From Verticillium longisporum (lineage: Eukaryota > Ascomycota > Sordariomycetes > Glomerellales > Plectosphaerellaceae), in the NCBI GenBank assembly GCA_019188255.1, contig JAETXT010000005.1, forward strand, positions 4,650,001 to 4,714,000: a stretch of DNA of 64,000 bases, in the 5' to 3' direction. Numbering within the stretch: the stretch's first letter is position 1; each line of letters starts with the position of its first letter. The notes beneath the pieces are model-generated. The model did no database searches. It saw only the letters and a list, made by a program, of their open reading frames with translations, and had not been told where the DNA came from. Of the stretch, positions 1-12,300 are shown piece by piece. A program made the position numbers and the translations under genes.

Positions 1-236
1 CGATACCCGGGCTCAGAACGCTCAACTCTACAAAACCACGACCAAAGGCAAGGCATCATCAGAGCGCTCAACACGGTTCTTGAGAGAAGAAAATTAAAAT
101 GAATAGATGATGATGGTGAAAGGTTCAACACTCGCCATCCCATCTTTTGCGCCTCGCTGCTCCCTCGTCCTCATGCTGCTGCTGCGAACAACCTCCGCCC
201 TCCCCCAGCTCCTGCTCCCCCCGGCCCCGCTCACAG

Positions 237-430
237 GCTGCCTCAGCGCAGTCATGGACCTCAACGACGACATAGCGCTGGGCAACCCTTCCGCCGCCGC
301 CAGCTCGATCCCCACGGACCCGCCCGAGGCCTGCCGCGCTGCCGGCTTCAACGAGGTGCTCGACCTGCCCTACCGGCCCGAGGACGCGGCGGCCTTTCTG
401 GGCGAGATAGCGCAGGCCATCGCGGGGTAG
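237..430 (+). CDS. Possible 3'-terminal exon of an unrecognised gene (5' part outside window)
   Basis: A GC-rich open stretch follows a pyrimidine-rich tract ending in TCACAG at 231-236 and runs to a TAG at 428-430. High G/C at third codon positions and the absence of stops make it look coding. It encodes about 64 residues including VMDLNDDIALG and ending GEIAQAIAG. An ATG-initiated reading of the same frame from 107 gives a 107-residue protein with a hydrophobic start, but the sequence upstream of 237 looks more like an intron. I do not recognise the family. No upstream exon in phase could be fixed, because all three plus frames contain stops between 84 and 102. It could be an isolated small ORF instead. 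Confidence 0.3.
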
Positions 431-1263
431 GTTTGGGCGCCAGCGAAGGCATGTCGAAAGCTCAAAAACAACACCTTGGAACACGAGGTCCCGACGTGGC
501 TCGGGCTGCGGAACCATTCATATATACTCCGACTTGGCATCCGTTGTTGCTATTCCACCAGTTGTTACATACACATAATATAGGCCGTCGGTCTATTGCT
601 CCCTTTCCCACCCGGAATGACCGAATCGACCTGCCGTTCGAGCCGGGCAAATCTAGAAGAGCTGATAATAAAACAGGAACACCAACAGGAAAAGGAGACA
701 ACGAAACCGCTCAAGAAACAGGCTCTTTTTGTCATTGCTGATTCCTCTCTTCGGTCCCCTCTCTTCCTAAAACGAGAACTTGCCCAACGCACACGCACAG
801 GCTTTGATATCAACATGGGGGCAAAAGAGCAACATGGTCATCCGACCCCCAAGTCCCTTCCCTTCCCTGAAAACCTTTCATCATTTCGCTGCAAGATCCT
901 CAAACGCCGCGTCAAGACCCCACACCCTTCCCTACCCATCGCTGAAGGGTAAATTTCTGTACAAAGAAGCAAAAAGAAGCAGAAGATTCGTTGTTCGCGG
1001 CCGAGAACCCCTTTTGTCGTGATGAATAGTACAGTAAGAATCATGAAGAGCAAAACGCCGGTCTTTGCGAACCCGCCTCTGCTTCCCCCTTCTTGGTGAT
1101 CTATGTACTTGGCAACGCTCGCAAGCTATGCTGTCGGTATGCAGATATGCGAGCAATCGTGTGTGCAGGCGGTTCATATGCGCAATGTAGAACGGCGCTA
1201 GATGCCGAGACCATGTGCGAGTTTGTGTGTCTGAAGATGCAAATACCAGAGCTGGACTCATGG
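431..1263. other. Intergenic, convergent 3' ends
   Basis: 833 bp between the possible last exon on the left and the stop codon of the minus-strand exchange factor. Short ORFs here have no family resemblance. I see no RNA gene or repeat. It presumably holds the 3' untranslated regions of two convergent genes. Confidence 0.5.
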
Positions 1264-4200
1264 CTACGAGTCTGCCAGCCTGGCAAAGTGCTTGGACCAT
1301 ATCCAACCCACTTGTTCTCTCGGATCATCCTGGTTTTTAGCGAGCCATAATTCACCCTTTTCGGCAATCACATCAAAGATCTATCGATGGTCAGTCAACA
1401 CGCATCAATCACGTCGAGGCTGCACAAGCCATACCTCGCCTGCCTGATATGTGAGGTAAGGATACCCGGCTTCGTTCTTTGTCGTCTCAATATTGAACTC
1501 AAACAGTGACGCAGCAAGCCATAGCACATTGTAACTGCTGCTTTCGGGGAAGCGTTCTCTTGAGGACGCCCGAGACGACCTCTGGCTCTCTTCGGCACTG
1601 TCTGGCAGTGGTAGTGCCGAGTGGAACAACCCCGAGTAACGCTTGGGTTCTGTGGCAGGGTAACCAGATTTATAAGTCGAGTTTGAGTCCCGCCTGTTGT
1701 GCATGCTCGAGTCGGAACTTTCCCTGGGCAAGCCACCAGAGTCATAGCTCCTCCCAGTACTGGGTCTTGCCAGAGGATAACCGCCCGCAGCGCGCAAGCT
1801 TGGCGATGAATCTTCGGTCCGGGGCGACGGTGGTACAGATGGTCGCTGCCCGCTGCCGCTGCCGCTGCCGCTGGCAGTGGCATTAGCATTGGTGTAGTAA
1901 TCCCGATAGTAGTATTGGTGAGGGCTCGGGACTATGCTCGTAGGGGAGAGTGTGAACTGCCCGCTATTGCGCTTGAACTCTGGCGTGGGCAAGGCCGGGA
2001 TCTGTTCACTATTCATCGAGCGACCGCGATTCCGTGGAGTGAGCTCTGCGGGGCGGGGTCTGTTCCTTGGCGTTCCGTCCTCGGTGCTGGCCCTCGTCGT
2101 AATGGTCGACTGAGATGCTCTCCCCTTGTACTCGGGATGAAGAATGCCAATGGTGTCGAGCTGTCCTTGCGCAAACTTGAAGTCGTGTTGAAATGTTGAG
2201 ACGACATCGGGCATCTCTGGCAGCGACGAAGTGTCTGCAAGGACAACTTTGACTTTGTCCTTCCAGATCGAATACCACTTAGCCTGTATGTTGACGAGGT
2301 TCTCCAGACAGATCTTTCCAACCTTCTCAGTAAGGGCGGACAACTGGGGTAGCTCTTTGATCAGTGTATCGTTCAGCGCATCGTACTGCTCGACAAGTTC
2401 TTTCAGCTTGGGATCCAGCGTTTTGCCACCCTTTTTGATCTGTTCAGCTCGTTCAAAGTCCAGCCGGCGTTTCTCCCTCTTCTTCATGGCCAAGGATGGG
2501 TTTCCGTACGCCTTGATGACGAGTTCGAAGGGCTCAATGACTTGCTTCCGAACTTGGGCAAGATGTTGATCCAGCGCAACCTTCTCTATGTCTCTCATGG
2601 ATACATTGAACTGCACCCATTTGCTTTCAATCTCGGGGTAGCTGCCTGGCTGAAGTCTCATGACAAGCTCCATCGACGAAAGGTATTGGAGAAATTCGTG
2701 GACATAACTCGTGACTTGGCGGGTGTAGAATTCTACGTCCCGAAGGACAACTTGGAGCCGGAGATAGTCGTCACCAAACTTCTCGTGCAGTTTCGCGTAC
2801 TCGGGGTCCTCAGGGATGCGCGTGCTTGTCGCCTGGAGGCGGTCAACGCGTTTGCCGAATGCGCGGGCGAAACCAGCTTTAACGTCTGATTCTTTACGCT
2901 TTCGCCCAACGATCTGGCCCACGAGCTCAAAGTTCTTTTTCGTCTTGTTGATCTCGATGATGGCAATTTCCAGCGTATCCTTGGCAGCAACAAGAGCAGG
3001 TCGGTCTGGGTGGTCTTGCGGTGTGTGCTGCAGAATCGTGAGGATCAAATTCGGGTACTTGGTGAGTCGCTGCATGGGTTTGATAAGGAGTGAGTCCAAA
3101 TCCCATGCCGCAGTCAAATCCTTGGCAACCTCGTGGCATTCATTCAACCACACCTGGACAGTGGGGTCTTGCTGAATCTGAATAAGTCTTTTGGCAGCAA
3201 GATCGCTGTTTCGGAGAAACCCCTCGTGTGCAATCTTCATTTTCTCGGCGTTCAACTGGAACAGCGGACCCAGCGTCGTCGTGCGATCCTTGGCGTCGTC
3301 TGACTCCGTCTGGCTCTGTGCACCAGAATTCGATCCAGTCGAATTTGACTTGATAGACGCCTCCTTTGGTGCAGAAGATCGTCGACCTTGAGGGATGTAA
3401 ACAGCAGCAACAGCATCCTTGAGTTGTACAAGGAAAGCCGTGTGAAAGGCCACAATCTCATCCACATTTCGAAAGATAATTTTGCTCGTTTTGCCGTCCA
3501 GTTTTGGGCACGCCTCTGCCGTTCCCTTGTAGATTTCCTCGACGATGTTCATGTCGCGGACGAATACCATCTCCGTGTCCACAAGTTCTTTGATGACATT
3601 TCGCCGCTGTTGGAGGCGCCGTTGCTCTTTCGTGATCGGTACGCTTTGTTCTTTGTCTGTCTCACCGGTCAAGGAAACTTTGGGGTCCGTCTGATCGTGG
3701 AGCGTCTGGCTCCCAAGTGATGGGTCCCGCGTTGAGAGGGATATGTGGTCGATCGAGTGTGCGTTTGATGTAGGTCGTGTCAGGTCTTCACTTGGTCTTC
3801 TGGATGACCCTACCAAAGTGCTACCTGGCCGTGTCTCTGGTTGGTAGTTGCTCGACGGCGGGCGGCGGGAGTCTTTGATGGATCCTGCGTGAGAGAAGGG
3901 CACCGGAGGAGGGCTATACTCGGGCAGAGGGACGGAAGAGAAATCTCTGCTTAGTCTGTCAGACAAGTATGGGATCGAGAAACCTCCACCAGTGTCCAGT
4001 TCTGGCAGTTGCGGTTCTTTGGACCTTGGAGATGAATGCCCGTCTGCCATTTCGAGTAGCGACGGCTCTGAACCGTACAATTCGCTGTGCCTGGCAGATG
4101 AGGCGCCGCTCGGCGAAGACCGATACCGGGCGTCCGACGCGAAGGGCGGGTTGGGCAGTGGAAGGGCCTCGCTGTGTCGAGCAGAGTCCCTCGGTGAATA

Positions 4201-7200
4201 GTCGGCCGTGTCATTGCTCTCGACGGAAAAGTCGGTCCATGCAGACTGATGACTGTAACGACTGGCGACGGGCAGCAGCGGCGGTATCGTTAGGCTATGC
4301 GAGGTATCCAGCGTTGGCAGACTATCTTGAGTGGTCTGGTACGTGTCGTCAGGAGCATCGGAATCGCATGTCGAGACCCTGCTGGATACTAGTCCCTCTT
4401 TGATTCGGTAACTCAGTGGCGTGTCATGTCGATGTTCACCCTGCCGAGACGGCGAATGCGTTTTGTCACTCTCGCGCTGCGATTGCTCTTGACGAACAAA
4501 AGTGCGGAAGGCCCTTGCTTCATGCTGGTCTAGACTCATGTGATAGGAATCATCATGAGGCTCATCGGCGATCGAAGAACGCTCAGGCTTAGTGAATTGA
4601 TCGGATTCCCGGTGAAGAATCTTGACGGTAGTTTCCAGTGACGGGCTCGAATACGGCAAAGGCTCGTACTCGTCCTTGTAAGCCTCCGAGGCCGATGCGG
4701 TGTCGGGCTGTGGCTCGGCCATTTGCTCGCTATCGACATATTTGGGCGTAGAGTGTGGGGCTTCTTCGGACGTTTGTTGAGGCACATCAGTTGCGGCGAT
4801 CTTGATGGAGACCTGTTCATCATCAACGGCTTCCTGAGGGAATGGGTCGTGGTATGTGACATGTTCGTCTGTCGATGGGGCCTCAAAGGGCGGCGTGCGA
4901 GCACCGAGGCGTTCGTCGTCCTCCGGGACATCGGCCTCTGACACAGTGAAGCTGCCAGTCATGTCTGGCAAAGCCAGACCCAGGCCGCTTGAGGTAACGC
5001 CGTGATCGGGCTGAACAGGCGGGAAAACCTGTGGCTCATCGTCAAACTCTGTAACATCGGTAGCCATCGAAATAGCTGACGGCGGCGCTTCTTCGAACTC
5101 AATCGCGGGACTACCAGCAGGAAAACTGCCCGGAATACCAAGGGTCGGGGAGTCTTTGACGACATCGGGCTGCGGCGACAGAGTGGCTGGGCTGGGCTCA
5201 CTACACTCTGTACCTGTTGGGATTTTCAGAGGCGAGAGCAATCGCGAGTCGAGATCAGAAGCTGCAACATGGTCATGTGCTGTGCGTTCGTCTTGATTAG
5301 CTGCTGCTTGCGATGCTGTCAGCGCGGCTTTCGTCCGGGCTGCGACTTCCAATTCTTTCTTTCGCCTCTCGGCAGCTTTGAGCCTCGCCTCGCGTGCCTG
5401 GCTGTCGCGGATGGACTTTGTGTACGCCAACCTGATATGCTCTCTCCGCTGCTCGAAGTCCACCGGACCGACAGATATCTTGCGCCTCCGTGTAGGCGCT
5501 TCGGTGGACTTTTGTGCGTTACGCGTCGCATGGTAGTGCGGCGACCGAGCCCGTTCTAACGCCTTCATCCGTGAACTCGTCGTGGTGGCGGTTGCAACAG
5601 ACTGCCGAGGGCGAGAACTGCGTAATGGTGGCGATAGCTTGGGAGCGGGTACTCCGCCGTAAGGTGTCAACCTACCGTTGTTGCTCGGTGTCGTGAGCCC
5701 TTGAGGGGGCGCTCGTCGTGTCGACTGTGTCGGTGTTTTGGATCGATAGCCTTGAGCGCTTGCCGCCCTGGAGGGTCTGCCGTGGGGGGTGATGCGATGC
5801 AGGTTGGATGGGGAGTTGGCTCTGGAGTTCCCGCCGGAGGGTGAGCTTGTCGAGAGACTGGGACTTGGGCTGGTAAGTTTTCGGACGGAAATGGGCAGTC
5901 GTGACGAAGGCGAGACGGCGCGACTACGCTCGGTGGCTCCGACAGCAGGCGGCGGCTTTCGCGGAATGATGGACGGCGTGTCGCTCTGCGCCCGCACGTG
6001 GCTTTTGGGGTGACGTGTTTGTTGAGGCTGTAGGCCGTTCGTGTCGTCATTCGCGATGCGGTACCAATCGGTTGGAGATGATGGTTCAATCAGATCAGGG
6101 TCGGAAAGAGTGCGTTGGTGTGCGGATCTGATGCCCGACACCTTCGTCTCCGACGTCCTTCGCGGCCGAGAACCCGATCCCTCGATGCCATGACCAAGAG
6201 TGTGGTTATCGCGCTGATCGGGTAGGATTTCGCCGAAGAGGAGGGATTGCGACTGAGGAATCATGGGTGACGCATTCGGTGAGGCGGTCGTCGGTTGGAA
6301 TGAGTGTTTCTGCGACACGGTTGGAGTGGATTGCGAGGGCTGTGCGTTCAATGCCACGGGCGTTCGAGGTTTTCCTATCCGACTGGCAAACGATTGCGAG
6401 TTGTTGGAAGTCTGGTCTTCGGCGACAAACTTTGTCCTCTGGGTGCTCCGCGTTGCCCTGGCGGAGTCTGGTGTCAGGTTACGGTCGACGGACGTCCTGA
6501 GGGTGGAATATGATGTTTGACGCTGACCCACGGGGGCAGTGGGTAGCGGCTTGTCACTGCTTGTCGCAGGCTTGTTTGGTCGTGACGGGATACCAGTCCG
6601 TACGGGAAGCTGGGGTTTCGCGGTCGGAGGGCCTTGGTCAAACTTCTTAGTCAGGTCCTTGACGCTCGGCTGGCGTGCTGCATTGTTCAGCCTCTTGGGA
6701 CCCGTCGTGCTCGAAGGGTCAATTGGGGCAGAAACGGATCTTGTCGCTGTACGGAGGCCGTTGAGGGCTGTTGGCATGGGAGGGTGTTTGGCTGTGGTCC
6801 CGTTGCCATTCGACCGCAAGGAGGCGGGATCCCTCGGTCGAGGCACAGATGTGGCCATTGGGGCGCGTTCGGACGAAGAGGAAGGCTGTCGGCTGTGCTG
6901 GTGGTGGTAGTGGGTCGAGGAGGCGCTACGATAGTCACGATAGAAGTCGTCTGGTGTCACGACCGCGACGACATGACTTCCGATGCCACCGTCGATACCG
7001 TTGCCGGTCGGACTGTCAAATGCGACGGAAGCTGCGAAGGGGTCAAGGCTGTCAATGTCGAAAGTGGTCTGTGTGGCTACGGGGCGACTGCCAGGAGTGT
7101 ACGGGGTGTCGATCGGGGAGAGTTCAGGGGGCTCGTCGTAAACAGGGTAGGTGTACTCGGTGTGGGCTTGTGTATGCTGCTGGTGCTGGTGTTGGCGGTG

Positions 7201-7377
7201 AAGACTGTCCTGGTGTCGTGCGTCGTCGTCGTCGTGTTTGTCGTAGGAGTGGTGGCCGTCGACGGTATGGGTTGGGTGATGATGTGCGTGATGGGCATGG
7301 GCGCGACCACGGTCAGAGGCCGTGCGGAGGGTGTCCGTACCCAAAGGGTCCTCCTCTTCTCGAAAGCCGTCCTCCAT
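1264..7377 (-). CDS. Rho/Cdc42 guanine-nucleotide exchange factor with DH, BAR and SH3 domains (Tuba/Gef1-like)
   Basis: Complement(join(1264..1380,1435..7377)), 2019 residues. Residues 1 to about 1250 are low-complexity (His, Ser, Pro rich) and probably disordered. The Dbl-homology domain starts near 1260 (RRNVIKELVDTEMVFVRDMN) and has the typical LIKPMQRLTKYPNLI helix. A BAR domain follows (about 1500-1715, from FGKRVDRLQ to KWYSIWKDKVKVV). The SH3 domain lies at the very C-terminus. The large exon runs into a stop after LTYQAGEV, but a 54-nt GT-AG intron (1381-1434) joins it in phase to a last exon reading IFDVIAEKGELWLAKNQ...GWIWSKHFARLADS, which completes the SH3 fold. By family, DH-BAR proteins activate Cdc42/Rho GTPases at membranes during polarised growth and septation; the SH3 would bind a proline-rich partner. 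It is divergent from the telomerase gene. The start is the first ATG of the open frame; a later start inside the disordered region cannot be excluded. Confidence 0.9.
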
Positions 7378-9390
7378 TGTGGCCTGAACATCAGTCAGGC
7401 TTGTCGGAGTCGGTCTTCACTCGCCAGTGTTTGGCGCATCTCCTGCAGGTGGTGGGTTGTTTGGGCTCGAAAGCATCGATGAGCTGGCCAGCAATATGAA
7501 TGGGTAGCGAGGTCTGGCGAAAGGACGACTGGCAGGTCAGAATGGCCCCGGACAGCTGGAAGCGGGACAGGCAAGCGTTGGTGTTGGCAGCCCCCTGGTC
7601 GGCAGAGGGCCTATCAACGAAGTAGTTGAGGGCAAGGATGCGCGCCCGCGGGGCCACGTCGAAAGGCACCCTGCCAGGGGGGGGTGTCTGGTCGGCAAGA
7701 ACAGTACAAGCGCACAAGGGCACCTTGACTCGACACACGAGAAGTGTGGTCTGGCAGTTTGAACAGGGAGCTCTAGTTTGTGCTGAGTGAGTGAGTGAGG
7801 GAGGCAGAGCAGAGCTGATCTGTGATCTGAGATCACGATGCAACAGCTAAGGGGCACGAATCGGGGTTGGATGGGGGTTGCAATGCAACGATGCTGCCCA
7901 GGGTTATGAAGAAGAACCGGTTTAAAAGAAAGCAAAAGCAGGCAGGATTGAAGAAGAGACGGGGTGATTGTAAGGCAAGTAGGCACTTACCTACCTCAGG
8001 TACCTAAGGTACCTAGGTAAGGTACCTAGGTAAGGTAGGGTAAGGGTACCTTGGGCACTGGTAAACAGAGGCAGGTGCAGCAGTATCACCGACGGCAGGA
8101 GCATGCAGCAGCAGCAGCAGCGACAACAGCAGGAAGCAGGGAGCAGGAGCAATCATCAAGACGCTAGCACACTGGCGCCCGGTGAGGGCCCCATCGACGA
8201 CAAGGGAAGGTGGGCAACGGTGGGCTTCTGGACTGGACATTGGTGGGTCAGGCTTGGCTCGGCGCGCGAACAAGCCCCAACTCAGTGCCTGGCCTTCCCT
8301 GGTCATTCACCTCGCAACTCGTAACCTGACGGAAGCGAATACTCTATGGACTGGAAAGCCGGCAAAAGATTAATACGTCGTCAGAATCTTCTTGGTCAGG
8401 TGGCAGAACCTTGAGGTGGTGCAGGACTTTTCTTTGCCTCGACATTCGTTGCTTCTGCTGATTCAAAACCGATACTCATGTCGGATGGTCCCGCTCCACC
8501 CCCCAAACCCCCTACCCCCTCGTCGCCCGCTGATTGCGACTGTGACAGCAAACGTAGGTACTGGCCGTATGTGCAGATCACTGCAGCTATGCAGTGTCAG
8601 TCGGTCCAACCGCCCGTGGAACGGTCCGAAGAGGAAGTGCCTGGGGGGGCACAGCAAGAGTTAGGGAGTCTTTGGTTGATGGTACACAGAACGGACGGGG
8701 GCTTTCCACCAAACGTCCCAACCGCAAGAACCATCCGAGGCCTCGATGAGCACAGGGCCCGGCATGAACTGTCTAGAAATTTGCATCCAGGCACGAGAAA
8801 CAGGCACGACATGAAATGTTGGCATGGCAGTAAGACAAGCAAGAGACTTGAAAGAAGCACCTGAAGCATCACATTTGAACTCATGTCAGGACCCCCCCTC
8901 GCCCCACCCCCCGTCAGCCTCCCCTCGCGCTCAGGAGCACCGCTCATGTGCCTAACCGAAAACCCCTTTAGCGCATGGACTGCCCCAAGATTGGCGGTTG
9001 CCGAGAGCCCGAGCTCCTCTCTAGCGCACGCTTTGCCGGTCTGAATACGGGCCTAAATGTCGTTTCAGGCCCTGGGCCAACCGTGAGCCACACTGCGCGC
9101 CACTGGATGCCTCCGTCTCGAGTCCGCGCTGCCACATCCCACGCCCATTTGATCGACTCAACGACTGGACAGGCATCGCGCTCATCCATCACCACCCGCG
9201 CCGAGCCGAAGCGTTGTGAGCCAATTGCGACGTCAGCCAAACGCGTTGATCGCCTGTACCAATTGCCTGGTGTCGAATCGTGGGAAGTCGGTCCAATCGC
9301 CGTGGCGTTGTTTTGCCTGGCCTCACCAACGATTCGCTTGACAACCCTCAACAATTTTGTACCCTCCAATGCCCACCGACAAATGCCACG
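7378..9390. other. Long divergent promoter region
   Basis: 2.0 kb between the starts of the exchange factor (minus) and telomerase (plus). It contains the palindrome-rich GGTACC/CCTAGG cluster at 7987-8050 and a (CAG)5 tract at 8106-8120. No conserved coding sequence was recognised. The ORFs here have random-looking composition. Confidence 0.5.
7987..8050. repeat. Palindromic ACCTAGGTAAGGTACC cluster
   Basis: About 64 bp built from overlapping near-palindromes: CTACCT, GGTACC (four times, at 8000, 8008, 8021 and 8045) and CCTAGG (8012, 8025), with a direct repeat of GGTACCTAGGTAA. It lies about 0.6 kb upstream of the exchange-factor ATG. Related fragments (GGTACCTAG, CTACCTAGCTAGG) occur near 17338 and 17620. 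Its function is unknown; it may be a dispersed short repeat or a cluster of factor sites. Confidence 0.6.
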
Positions 9391-12300
9391 ATGGCAACCG
9401 CCGTCCGAGCTGGGATGAAGAGGGTCGGTGAAGACAAAGGCGCGAGCCCTGAAAGACCTCCACAGCCAAAGAAAGCCAGAATCCATGCCACCGCCAATCC
9501 CGTAAAGCACGCTCTGCTTCGACAGTATTACCCTGAAATTGTATCATTACGCCACTATCTCATCTCTAAGTTGCCAAGCGCGTCAAGGCTCCGTCGCAAG
9601 AAGATAGCCAGCATTGGCTCCGAAGAGCCCCGCTCCTCGGTCGATTTTAGAGGCGACCTTGAACGTCAGCTATGCCATCTGCTGGACACTACTGTTGTTG
9701 GCCTTCAACTCAGTGATCTGCCTGCAGCAGATGACAATGTTCGACGAGAGGAATGGACCAAGTTCTCTCAGAGAGGCGACGAGTCTTATGTGACGCTATC
9801 GGGCGGATTGTCTGACGCCCTCTTTTCTCAGGCAGAGGTCTGCATAGCCTTCACCCATGCCTTTTTTTTCGAGTGCCTGCTGACATGGACCCCACGTAGA
9901 TTGTCGACTTCGTTGTCTGGCTTCTCTTTTCCCAAAAAGGCAGCAACACCACCTGGCCTAAGCATCTCCTCTGTGATGGTTTTCGTAGGAATGCCACGCA
10001 TGCCGCCACATCGGCCATTCCTGGGCTGCTCTCCATGTACCCAAATCACCATGTGCAGGCTCTGAAGAAGAGTCCCTGGCCGGAGCTACTCATGTTACTG
10101 GGCAAGTCAGGCGAGAGTATCATGATTGATCTTCTTGTTGATGGAGCCATGTTCACGCCCATCCAGACGGGATTGGGCAACATGTATCAGCTCAGCGGTG
10201 TGCCCTTGTCGGAATTGAGCCCAGCGCAGAGCCAACTTTACAAAGCTCTGATGCCGGGCACAGTACCACAGCAACCACTGTCTGACATCACCTTCGTCAG
10301 AAGCCGTATGATGTATGCACGAGCCGCGCTCAGCACTCGCGGTTTCGTGCTCTTTGGATTTCGTCATATTCGTAAGGCTCTCGTTCCCACAAAAGCTTGA
10401 TCTTTGCTAACAGTGATTGCAGATGTTTTGAATCGATGTCCGCTTCCAGGCATGGCAATGCTTGGAACAATGGGATCAGGGATTCCGAGCAAGATTGAAG
10501 ACAGCACACGGAAGATGCTGATGTACGTTTTCCCACGACAGTTCGGCCTGCATAACGTCTTTTCTTCCGAAGTCGACAGGCGGCAGACAACGCAGAAGTT
10601 CCAGGATTATACCCTACGAGAGGACGAGATCAAGTCTCTTCATCCTCACTTGGGACGTTCCGGAACCGACAAGCCTAGATCCCTGCCCAAAAGGCTGCGT
10701 GGGGAGGTCGTCCGTTTGATTCAGCGTCTACAGGTCCGGCATGCTCGGTGCTCGTATAGTGAACTGCTCCGACATTATTGCCCATCTGCGCTGGATGCCA
10801 ATGCTGGACAACGACGTTCCATACAAGAGCAGCCTGGGGGCAAAAAACTAGCCGTTGGCAAGCGGACATCGCTTTCTGCGACCCAACAGACAATGTCGAA
10901 AAGGTCAGGGCTGCGACGAAAGTCCGGTGGCAAAGACTATCGCAGGTCTACACAGATCGCACAACAGCCACCACAGCCCACCGTTACATTCGATACCATC
11001 ACAGACTTGGCAACGCCCGTCGCCCATGTTTCGGCCTTTTGCCAAGCGGTTCTTGCAAAACTCATACCCGATGACTTCTGGGGGTCAGGGTCTTCTCGGA
11101 GGTCTAATAAGCAGCTGGTCATGACGAAGGTGCACCATTTTGTCAAGCTTCGCAGGTTCGAGTCGTTATCGCTTGGTGAAGTTGCAGATGGTCTCAAGGT
11201 GCGAGGCCTTACCCATGTTGTGGTATTCGACTGACAAAGAACTCCTAGGTGACAGACATCGGTTGGTTAGCACCGCCGGGCTTAAAATCCCAGAAGACCA
11301 GCCTAACCGACATGAACAAGCGCCTCGAGGTTTTGAACGAATTCCTCTACTATGTTTTTGATTCCCTTTTGATACCCCTCCTGCGTAGTAATTTTTACGT
11401 CACCGAGTCCAGTGTTCATCGGTACAAATTGTTCTTCTTTCGTCACGATATCTGGCGTTACGTGGCAGAGCCAGCCATGGCGGAGCTCAAGGTCACCATG
11501 TTTGAGGAGGTTAAGGCGGATCATGCACGGAGGATATTGGAGAACAGGAAACTTGGGTTCAGCCAGGTCAGGCTGCTGCCCAAACAAATCTCCATGCGCC
11601 CCATCACCAATCTCCGAAGAAGGGCCGCGCCGATAGGCAACAAAAAGATGCTGGGTTTGAGCATCAACTCAATTCTTGGGCCGGTGTACTCGGCCTTGAA
11701 ACTGGAAAAGGTAAGCCTTCGCTCCTGATACGAGGTGAAGCATCGACTGACGACGCAGGAACTCGACCCATCCAAGCTGGGCGCCTCACTGTTCTCTGTT
11801 CCGGATGTCTACCGGCGGTTAAATGCGTTTAAAAACAGTTTGGGAGACACCCCAGGCAAGCTCTACTTTGTCAAGTTGGATGTCAAGGCTGCTTTCGACA
11901 CCATTCCACAGGATGCCGTCCTCAAGTTGATGCAGGACGTGACAACTCAGGAGAGGTATAAGCTGTTGAAGCACGTTGAGATCAAAGCAGGTCATGTGGG
12001 CGGAGTACACAAGCCCACGCGGCGGTGGCAAGCGGTTGCCATACGCGAGCACGATAAGACCCCGTTCCCTGATCGTGTCGAGAGCCAGCTGGCGCCGACT
12101 AAGCGACATACAATTTTCATCGACAATGTCATGCAGCGGTCAGAGGATCGACGAAAGCTCTTGTCTTTAATGACGGCGCATATAGAGCAAAATCTTGTCA
12201 AGCTCGGAAAGAAGTACTACCGACAAAAGAACGGTATTCCTCAAGGCTCGGTACTATCCTCTACGCTCTGCAACTACTTTTACGCCAATCTTGAGCTACA

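Noticed and set aside
107..430. Reading the left-edge ORF as a complete small secreted protein
   Set aside because: The first 43 codons overlap a pyrimidine-rich, intron-like tract; only the part after 236 looks coding.
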